DNA from: Clostridium tyrobutyricum DSM 2637 = ATCC 25755 = JCM 11008
Lineage (GTDB): Bacteria; Bacillota; Clostridia; Clostridiales; Clostridiaceae
DNA length: 60,532 bases
Assembly (NCBI RefSeq): GCF_000359585.1
Contig: NZ_APMH01000008.1
Location: 1-60,532, forward strand
Reading direction: 5' to 3'
This document shows, one piece after another, positions 54,060-60,532 of this stretch (its first letter is position 1; each line of letters opens with the position of its first letter). The notes below the pieces were generated by a model. The model did not search any database and had not been told where the DNA came from. It saw only the letters and a list, made by a program, of their open reading frames with translations. Both the position numbers and the translations under genes were made by a program.

Positions 54060-54638
54060 ATGAAAATTATATTAGCATCTTCATCTATTAGAAGACAGCA
54101 ACTTTTAAAACGGCTTGTAGATGATTTCGATATTGTAGAAAGCGGTTTTGTAGAGAACAGCATTAAGTATAATGGGGATTGTAAAACTTATGTTATGGAA
54201 CTTGCTTTAGGCAAGGCAAATGATGTATGTAATAAGCTTGAAGATAAGCAACTTATCATAATAGGATGTGATACAGTTGTATATTTTAATGGAAAGATAC
54301 TTGGAAAGCCAAAAGATAGAGAAGAAGCTTTTCATATGTTGAAGTCTTTAAGTGGAAATGAGCATCAAGTTTATACTGGCCTAGCAGTTATTAATAAATT
54401 TTCTGGCATTGTAAGACAGGAATTTGTGAAAACTAGTGTTAGATTTTCCAACATATCGAATAATGAGATAGAAAAGTATTTAAAAAAGGAAGAATATGGA
54501 GACAAGGCTGGTGCCTATGGAATTCAGGGATATGCAGGGATATTTATACCTGAAATTAGAGGATGTTATTACAATGTAGTAGGCTTGCCTCTCAACAGAT
54601 TGTACAAAATGTTAATTGGAATGGGGGTAAATCTATAA
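54060..54638 (+). CDS. maf: Maf-family nucleotide pyrophosphatase
   Basis: A 192-aa house-cleaning pyrophosphatase, linked to septum control. ILASSSIRRQQLLKR is the N-terminal signature, GCDTVVYFNGKILGKPKDREEA the substrate loop, and GAYGIQGYAG the C-terminal motif. It probably hydrolyses non-canonical NTPs such as dTTP/UTP analogues, by family. The ribosome site is TAGGAGTG. Confidence 0.96.
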   Translation: MKIILASSSIRRQQLLKRLVDDFDIVESGFVENSIKYNGDCKTYVMELALGKANDVCNKLEDKQLIIIGCDTVVYFNGKILGKPKDREEAFHMLKSLSGNEHQVYTGLAVINKFSGIVRQEFVKTSVRFSNISNNEIEKYLKKEEYGDKAGAYGIQGYAGIFIPEIRGCYYNVVGLPLNRLYKMLIGMGVNL

Positions 54639-54651
54639 AAGGAGTTTTTAA

Positions 54652-55329
54652 ATGAACAGAATTAAAGATTTACCTGAAAATGAAAGACCAAGAGAAAGAC
54701 TTTTTAGATATGGCCCTGAAGCTCTGTCCAATATAGAACTTTTAGCAATACTTCTTGGTTGTGGCAGTAAAAAAGAGAATATAATATCTTTGAGTAGTAG
54801 GATAATACAAAATAATGGGGGAATAAATGGAGTATTTGATTCTACACTAGAGGATTTTACTAATATTAGCGGAATTGGAAAGGCAAAAGCAGCTAAACTT
54901 TTGGCTGTAATAGAATTATCTAAAAGATTTAAATCTTTTAAAGATGGTGACAATTATAAAATACACAATTCACAAGATGCGGCTATGCTTGTAATGAAAG
55001 AAATGAAATCATTAAAGCAGGAACACCTTGTAGTTATAATGTTGAATACAAAAAATGTAGTTATAAGTGTAAAAAATGTTTTTATAGGAAGTTTGAATTC
55101 TTCTATAGTTCATCCTAGAGAAGTTTTTAGTTATGCTATTAAAAACAGCAGTGCGTCTATAATAATATGTCATAATCATCCATCTGGCGATCCATCTCCA
55201 AGTGATGAGGATATAAAAGTTACTTATAGACTAGAAAAATGTGGTGAAATATTGGGTATACACCTTATTGATCATCTAATAATAGGAAACGGTCAATATA
55301 TTAGTTTGAAAGAAAAAGGAATATTGTGA
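54652..55329 (+). CDS. radC: RadC family protein (JAB/MPN domain)
   Basis: A 225-aa protein. An N-terminal helix-hairpin-helix (GISGIGKAKAAKLL-type, here FTNISGIGKAKAAKLLA) precedes a JAMM metalloprotease-like domain with EVFSYAIKNSSASIIICHNHPSGDPSPSDED (HxHx7SxxD metal site) and HLIDHLIIG. Despite the name, a DNA-repair role is not established. maf-radC-mreB order is typical of Firmicutes. The ribosome site is AAAGGAG. Confidence 0.96.
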   Translation: MNRIKDLPENERPRERLFRYGPEALSNIELLAILLGCGSKKENIISLSSRIIQNNGGINGVFDSTLEDFTNISGIGKAKAAKLLAVIELSKRFKSFKDGDNYKIHNSQDAAMLVMKEMKSLKQEHLVVIMLNTKNVVISVKNVFIGSLNSSIVHPREVFSYAIKNSSASIIICHNHPSGDPSPSDEDIKVTYRLEKCGEILGIHLIDHLIIGNGQYISLKEKGIL

Positions 55330-55349
55330 GGTTGAAAGGAGAAGTATAA

Positions 55350-56360
55350 ATGGGATTTTTCGGAATTTCGAGAGATATGGGAATTGATTTGGGAACAGCT
55401 AATACTTTAATATATGTAAAAGGAAAAGGCATAGTTCTCAGAGAACCATCAGTTGTTGCTATAAATACTAATTCAAAAAAAGTTATGGCAGTTGGAAATG
55501 AAGCAAAGGATATGATAGGAAGAACTCCTGGAAATATTGTAGCTATAAGGCCTTTAAAAGACGGTGTTATTGCTGATTTTGATGTTACACATACAATGCT
55601 TAGAAAGTTTATTGAAAAGGTTAGCCCCAAATCAGCATTTACCAGTCCTAGGATATTTGTATGCTTTCCATCAGGAGTTACAGAAGTAGAGAAAAGAGCA
55701 ATTGAGGAAGCTACAAAACATGCAGGTGCAAGAGATGTACTGTTAATGGAAGAACCTATGGCAGCAGCAATTGGAGCAGGCTTACCTGTAAATGAGCCTA
55801 CAGGAAGTATGATTGTTGATATAGGTGGTGGTACTACTGAAGTAGCAATAATATCACTTGGAGGAATAGTTACAAGTAAGTCACTTAGAATTGCAGGGGA
55901 TGAACTTGATGAAGCTATAATAAACTATATAAAGAAAGAATATAATCTTATGATAGGTGAAAGAACAGCTGAAAATGTAAAAATACAGCTTGGTTCAGCA
56001 TATGATACTGGTGAAAATGAATCTATGGAAATAAGAGGAAGAGATTTGATAACAGGATTACCAAAATTAATATCTATAGACGAAGAGGAAATAAGGGGAG
56101 CTCTTAAAGAGCCTGTTGCTGCTATAATAGATTCAATAAAAACAACATTGGAAAAAACTCCACCAGAACTTGCATCAGATATAATGGACAAAGGGATCAT
56201 GGTAGCAGGTGGAGGAGCCATGCTCAGAGGGTTAGAACAACTTATAAATTTAGAAACACATATTCCAGTTCACACAGCTGAAACTCCTTTGGACTGTGTA
56301 GCATTAGGTGCAGGAAAAGCCCTAGATACTATAGATAAAATAGTAGCTAGTAGAAAATAG
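55350..56360 (+). CDS. mreB: Rod shape-determining protein MreB
   Basis: A bacterial actin that guides lateral cell-wall synthesis under the membrane. 336 aa. Phosphate loop 1 is [10 protein letters not shown], the second is [16 protein letters not shown], and the adenosine motif is [11 protein letters not shown]. The ribosome site is AAAGGAG. It is co-transcribed with radC and mreCD. Confidence 0.98.
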   Translation: MGFFGISRDMGIDLGTANTLIYVKGKGIVLREPSVVAINTNSKKVMAVGNEAKDMIGRTPGNIVAIRPLKDGVIADFDVTHTMLRKFIEKVSPKSAFTSPRIFVCFPSGVTEVEKRAIEEATKHAGARDVLLMEEPMAAAIGAGLPVNEPTGSMIVDIGGGTTEVAIISLGGIVTSKSLRIAGDELDEAIINYIKKEYNLMIGERTAENVKIQLGSAYDTGENESMEIRGRDLITGLPKLISIDEEEIRGALKEPVAAIIDSIKTTLEKTPPELASDIMDKGIMVAGGGAMLRGLEQLINLETHIPVHTAETPLDCVALGAGKALDTIDKIVASRK

Positions 56361-56369
56361 TGAATTATT

Positions 56370-57242
56370 ATGAAATTTTTTAGAAATAAACTGGCAGTAG
56401 CTATAGTAGTACTGTCAGTTGCGTTTTTAATATTGATTTCTTTTAGCGTAAAGAATAATGGAGTGTTCTTTATGAGAAATGGAGTAGGTGTTGTATTCAA
56501 TCCAATACAAGGTGGAATTTATAAGTTAAATAATGGTATCAAACAATCTTTGAGTTTTATATTTAATATATCTGATATTAAAGAGCAAAATAAACAACTT
56601 ACTAAAAAAAATAGTGAGTTGGAAAATAAACTTGTTGAATATAATTTATTGAAAAGTGAAAATAGTTCTTTAAGAAAAGAACTTAATTTTAAAAAGGAAA
56701 AAATGGAATACAACTATATAGGCTGTGACATAATAGGAAGAGGCGGAAGCAGTATATTGGATGAATTTACTGTAAATAGAGGAAGTAATGATGGAATAAA
56801 AAAAGGAATGGTGGCCGAAACTGCAGAAGGCCTTGTAGGCCAGGTAGTACATGTAGAAAAGAATTGGTCAATAGTTAGATCTATAGCCAGTGAAAATTTA
56901 GCCGTAGGTGCAGAACCACAGTTATCAGACACAAAAAGCCAGAATTCAGATGAAACTTCAGATGAAGGCATTGTAAAGGGGTATAATCAGGGTACAAATA
57001 AACTACTTACAAAATTATACTATCTTCCAATTGAGTCGAAAATAAAAAAGGGAGATACAATTTTGACTTCAGGAATTGATAATTCATATCCTAGGGGAAT
57101 AAGAATAGGAAGTGTTGTAACTGTGGAACTGGATAAGGGAAAAGTAATGAAAAATGCTGTTGTAAAACCATTTGTAGATTTTAATAAAATTCAGGAAATG
57201 CTTATAGTAGTTCCCAAGAATCAAATAGATGTAAAGTATTAA
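56370..57242 (+). CDS. mreC: Rod shape-determining protein MreC
   Basis: A 290-aa elongasome scaffold. A membrane helix (LAVAIVVLSVAFLILISFSV) is followed by a coiled coil (about 70-110, KEQNKQLTKKNSELENKL region) and the periplasmic-type beta domain (GRGGSSILDEFTVNRGSNDGIKKGMVA, GDTILTSGIDNSYPRGIRIG). It starts 10 nt after mreB without a strong ribosome site, suggesting coupling. Confidence 0.95.
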   Translation: MKFFRNKLAVAIVVLSVAFLILISFSVKNNGVFFMRNGVGVVFNPIQGGIYKLNNGIKQSLSFIFNISDIKEQNKQLTKKNSELENKLVEYNLLKSENSSLRKELNFKKEKMEYNYIGCDIIGRGGSSILDEFTVNRGSNDGIKKGMVAETAEGLVGQVVHVEKNWSIVRSIASENLAVGAEPQLSDTKSQNSDETSDEGIVKGYNQGTNKLLTKLYYLPIESKIKKGDTILTSGIDNSYPRGIRIGSVVTVELDKGKVMKNAVVKPFVDFNKIQEMLIVVPKNQIDVKY

Positions 57243-57253
57243 GGTGATGTTCT

Positions 57254-57754
57254 ATGAAAAAATTGAACAAATTATTAATAGTAGGTATTATATGTATTAT
57301 ATGCTTTATACTTGATAACTCACTAATGCCATTCTTTGCAATTAAAACCATTTATCCCAGTCTGCTTTTTACATTTGTAGTTTGTTACTCCATTAGCAGT
57401 GGAAGTTGGGAAGGTCTTTGGCTAGGTATATTTTCAGGTTTCCTTCAGGATATCTATTTTATAAATGGGTTTTGGACAAATACATTTGTAAATATGATAA
57501 TATGTTTTGTTGCAGGATTTGTAGGTGCAAATATTTTTAGACAAAAGAGATTCATTCCAGTAATAGCATGTCTCTTATTGTCAATCTTAAAAGGAGTATT
57601 GCTTTTCGTAATATTGTGGTTAAGTGGAATGACTATAAATATAAGTGATGTATTTTTTACAAGTGTATATAATATGATTGTATGTATATTTATGTACATT
57701 CCAGTATACAGATTTTGTAAAATAGATTCTATGAAAAGTGAATGGAAATTTTAA
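57254..57754 (+). CDS. mreD: Rod shape-determining protein MreD
   Basis: A 166-aa membrane protein with about five hydrophobic segments (CIICFILDNSLMPFF, LLFTFVVCYSIS, FVNMIICFVAGFVGAN, GVLLFVILWLSG). It partners MreC in the elongation complex. The ribosome site is AAGGTGATG, 11 nt after mreC. Confidence 0.92.
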   Translation: MKKLNKLLIVGIICIICFILDNSLMPFFAIKTIYPSLLFTFVVCYSISSGSWEGLWLGIFSGFLQDIYFINGFWTNTFVNMIICFVAGFVGANIFRQKRFIPVIACLLLSILKGVLLFVILWLSGMTINISDVFFTSVYNMIVCIFMYIPVYRFCKIDSMKSEWKF

Positions 57755-57769
57755 AGGAATGGTGATTTA

Positions 57770-60445
57770 ATGAAATTGCAAGAAAAGAAAAAAATATCCA
57801 GATTTACTGCACTTATTATAGTAATGACAGTTATTTTTAGTGTTATAGCTGGAAAACTTTTTTCTCTGCAAATTGTACAAGGTGCACAGTACAAAGAAAA
57901 AGCTGTCAATAGGTCTATAAGACAAATAGCAGATCCAGCTCCAAGAGGAAATATACTTGACAAGAATGGAAATATACTGGCTAGAAGCGAACAAAGTTAT
58001 ACTCTTGTGTACAATCAAACCGATACAAATGATAAAAAGTTTTTTACAACCATGGATAAGGTATTCAAGATTTTAGATGCAAATGGAGAAAGTCAGCAGG
58101 ACGATTTTGAACTTAAGATAAATCCATTTAAATTTGAATTTAGAAGTGATGATCCAGAAACCAGAAAAAATTTGGAGATAAAATTCAAAAGGGACAGAGG
58201 GTTAAATGAGCCGATAGAGAAGAAAATAAAAACGAAAAACAAGGATATATCCGATGATGAACTAAAAAAACAGGTAAATGACCAGCTGCTTAAAATTTCT
58301 CCTAAGAAAACCTATGAACTTCTTTTAAAAAAGTACAGTATAAATAGTAGCTATCCTATGGAAGAACAGAGAAAATTTATGATAATAAAAGATACTATAA
58401 AAATGCATAGTTTTTCAGGATATGATCCAGTTGTAATAGCAAGTAATATTAAAAAATCCACTGCATTGAAGTTTTCACAAATATTAAATGATCTCCCTGG
58501 AGTAGACATGAATATTCAGCCAATAAGACAGTATCCTAATAAAGAGCTGGCATCTGGAATTCTAGGATACATATCTAAAATAAGCAGTACGGATACAGCC
58601 AAGTATAAGGCCAAGGGATATGATACCAATAGTGACTACATTGGTCAGGCTGGAATAGAAGCTGCCTTTGAAGATGTACTAAAAGGAAAAAAAGGTGGAA
58701 GAACTGTAAAATTAAATAATAATGGAAAAATAATTCAGGAACTGGGAACTACAACCCCGAAACCTGGAAATAATGTTAAACTTACTATAGATAAAAATGT
58801 ACAGGCAGCTGCTGAAAAGGCACTGGATGACAGAATGAAAGAATTGCAGTCAAATCCATATGGTCAACAAAGATCTGATACTACTAATGCAACAAGGGGA
58901 GCTGCTGTAGTAATTGATGTAAATACAGGTGATATAATTGCAATGGCAAGCAGGCCTGGATATGACCCAAATCTGTTTTCCGTACCTGGAAGACTTACAT
59001 CAGAACAGTACAATCAGTATTTCAGCCCTAATTTAGAAAAATTTGGAAGAAATTACATTGAAAAAAGAGGAATTACGAGCCTATATCCTGGCAAAAGTGA
59101 AACTGATGTATTGAATATACTGTTTCCGCTGGACAAAAGCATAAAGGGGAATACAACTATAAGACAGGATGTATATGACATATATCCTAAGCCATTTTAC
59201 AACTATGCTACACAGTCTCTCATACCACCGGGATCCACATTCAAGCCAATGACTGCTATAGCAGGATTGGAAAGTGGAGCCATAACTCCTGATTTTAGTA
59301 TAGATGATGAAGGTATGTTTGATAAAGGTGGTGGAAATATTACGCACTTTTATCTGGATGGAGCTAATGGATGGGTAAATCTTGCGAGAGCCATAGAAAG
59401 GTCAAGTAACCCTTACTTTATGACAGTAGGTAAGAGAATAAGGGATTCTTTTGGAGATGATACCTTAGCTAAATATGCTTGGAAATTTGGACTTGGTGCA
59501 GACCCTAATAGCAAGACTACTCCAACTACCGGAATAGAAATACCGGAGAAATACGGTCAGGTGTACAATACAGTATCCAATAAAAATTCTTTTGCCAATA
59601 CTTATCTTTGGAAAGTCATGAAAAATCTTAAAGATGGAATTGATGACAAAGGAAACAAATTGGTTTCACTGGATCTATATGATAATGCAAATGATTCAGA
59701 TAAAGTTAAGCAAATTAAAAAAGACATAAAAAATTTAATACAGAGTTCCATAAAAAATGGAAGCAAATCTTTTGATGGAACCAAGTACAAGGAACTTTTT
59801 TCAGAACTTGTACAAGAAGATCCCAACAATAAAAAAGAAATTACAAACAGGCAGATGAGTAATCTTATAGATGCAATAAATTATACTACTGTTTCGGATG
59901 CAAATTCTCAATTAAATGTACCAGCCAATATAGAAGATGCTTCTATAGGACAGGGATTAAATCAATTTACACCACTGCAGATGGCAAATTATATTGCTAC
60001 TATTGCTAATGGAGGTACACGATATAAACTACATTTGGTTGACAGTATACTTGATTCAAATGGAAAAGTTATAAAAAAGATAAAACCGGAAGTTGCAGAG
60101 AAGACAGGGGTCAGTGCTGAAAATATAGCAGCTGTTAAGGCTGGTATGGAGGCAGTTAATGAAAAAGGTACTGCATCTGGTACATTTGCAGATTTTCCTA
60201 TAAAGACTGCAGGTAAGACAGGTACTGCAAGTTTGGGAAACCAAGAAGAGATTGGTAGAACCGATTATGCAGAATATGTAGGATACGCACCTCTTGACAA
60301 GCCTCAGATAGCTGTATATGCAGTTGTATTTGATGGAGGACAGGGAGCTGGTTCTGCACAGATTGCAAAGGACATATATACTGCTTATTTTAAACTTAAT
60401 CAAAATAGTACCAGTACAACTAGTACTACCCAAAGTCAGAATTAG
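57770..60445 (+). CDS. mrdA: Penicillin-binding protein 2 (elongation-specific transpeptidase)
   Basis: Cross-links peptidoglycan during elongation, working with MreBCD and RodA. 891 aa: one N-terminal membrane helix, a PBP dimerisation domain, and a transpeptidase domain with PPGSTFKPM (catalytic Ser near 489), SSN (about 545) and KTGTA (about 816). The 271-residue span between SSN and KTG is roughly 110 longer than in E. coli PBP2 and carries a charged insert (DSDKVKQIKKDIKNLIQ region). The C-terminus is a Ser/Thr tail. It is the last gene of the cluster. The ribosome site is AAAGGAATGGTG. Confidence 0.94.
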   Translation: MKLQEKKKISRFTALIIVMTVIFSVIAGKLFSLQIVQGAQYKEKAVNRSIRQIADPAPRGNILDKNGNILARSEQSYTLVYNQTDTNDKKFFTTMDKVFKILDANGESQQDDFELKINPFKFEFRSDDPETRKNLEIKFKRDRGLNEPIEKKIKTKNKDISDDELKKQVNDQLLKISPKKTYELLLKKYSINSSYPMEEQRKFMIIKDTIKMHSFSGYDPVVIASNIKKSTALKFSQILNDLPGVDMNIQPIRQYPNKELASGILGYISKISSTDTAKYKAKGYDTNSDYIGQAGIEAAFEDVLKGKKGGRTVKLNNNGKIIQELGTTTPKPGNNVKLTIDKNVQAAAEKALDDRMKELQSNPYGQQRSDTTNATRGAAVVIDVNTGDIIAMASRPGYDPNLFSVPGRLTSEQYNQYFSPNLEKFGRNYIEKRGITSLYPGKSETDVLNILFPLDKSIKGNTTIRQDVYDIYPKPFYNYATQSLIPPGSTFKPMTAIAGLESGAITPDFSIDDEGMFDKGGGNITHFYLDGANGWVNLARAIERSSNPYFMTVGKRIRDSFGDDTLAKYAWKFGLGADPNSKTTPTTGIEIPEKYGQVYNTVSNKNSFANTYLWKVMKNLKDGIDDKGNKLVSLDLYDNANDSDKVKQIKKDIKNLIQSSIKNGSKSFDGTKYKELFSELVQEDPNNKKEITNRQMSNLIDAINYTTVSDANSQLNVPANIEDASIGQGLNQFTPLQMANYIATIANGGTRYKLHLVDSILDSNGKVIKKIKPEVAEKTGVSAENIAAVKAGMEAVNEKGTASGTFADFPIKTAGKTGTASLGNQEEIGRTDYAEYVGYAPLDKPQIAVYAVVFDGGQGAGSAQIAKDIYTAYFKLNQNSTSTTSTTQSQN

Positions 60446-60466
60446 AATATAATATTTTGTATAAAG

Positions 60467-60503
60467 AGTTGTACATAGGATCTCTATGTGTAACTTTTGT
60501 CGA
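60467..60503 (+). terminator. Rho-independent terminator
   Basis: An 11-bp stem with two G-U pairs (60467-60477 with 60484-60494) followed by TTTT. It closes the mre/PBP2 cluster. Confidence 0.75.
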
Positions 60504-60532
60504 GAATATAGATAGATTTGTGTAAAATAGAT

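Overview
The window is AT-rich (roughly 30% GC by eye), with AGGAGG-type ribosome sites, TTGACA/TATAAT promoters, T-box leaders and many oxygen-sensitive Fe-S enzyme families. YtxC, a sporulation-associated protein, is encoded next to thrS. This points to an anaerobic spore-forming Clostridium (Clostridiaceae); species was not determined. Most of the window is ordinary chromosome. No insertion sequence, prophage or CRISPR array was seen.

Layout. 1-2100: tRNA-Cys, a candidate small RNA and four small genes of unknown function. 2086-6326: ytxC, a threonine T-box with thrS, and a MetF-like protein. 6480-9463: a cell-wall amidase, a TerC-type membrane protein behind a manganese (yybP-ykoY) riboswitch, and a membrane diguanylate cyclase. 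9525-15444: a SWIM/SNF2 helicase, then a YtrA-type GntR regulator with an ABC exporter, autoregulated through a perfect inverted repeat. 15454-18604: a divergent nirJ1-nirJ2-ahbA-ahbB operon for siroheme-derived tetrapyrrole chemistry. 18696-19642: a tiny basic protein and an atypical protein kinase. 19721-28386: a benzoyl-CoA reductase/2-hydroxyacyl-CoA dehydratase-like group: a double-cubane-type protein, a dehydratase-like/activase fusion, an Fe-S flavoprotein and a 1432-residue multi-domain activase. 28508-33950: an orphan substrate-binding lipoprotein, a valine T-box with valS, and folC. 34010-38953: a Cys-rich protein, a broken marR gene with a 40-bp palindrome, a DHA2 drug exporter, a NusG-II protein, tRNA-Leu(CAA) and a MEDS-domain protein. 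39025-41604: the anaerobe-specific GGGtGRT protein / NifU-like pair and a cysteine-cluster protein. 41724-45561: polA, coaE and a lytic transglycosylase. 45620-46022: an unassigned structured RNA and tRNA-Leu(GAG). 46069-49538: an NtrC-family activator and a KimA-like potassium importer. 49804-52706: an ACT-domain protein, a T-box, hom and thrB. 52843-60445: a SPOR-domain protein, then DUF4321-maf-radC-mreBCD-PBP2, the cell-elongation cluster.

How genes work together. Amino-acid supply is sensed by three T-boxes (thrS, valS, hom-thrB). The activases and dehydratase-like proteins form an ATP-driven low-potential electron-transfer group. mreBCD, PBP2, SPOR, amidase and transglycosylase genes serve the cell wall. 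The strongest unexplained items are the structured RNA at 45620-45886, the hom leader whose specifier and acceptor-end signals point to different tRNAs, the dehydratase-like/activase fusion, and the GGGtGRT/NifU-like pair with direct repeats over its presumed -35.
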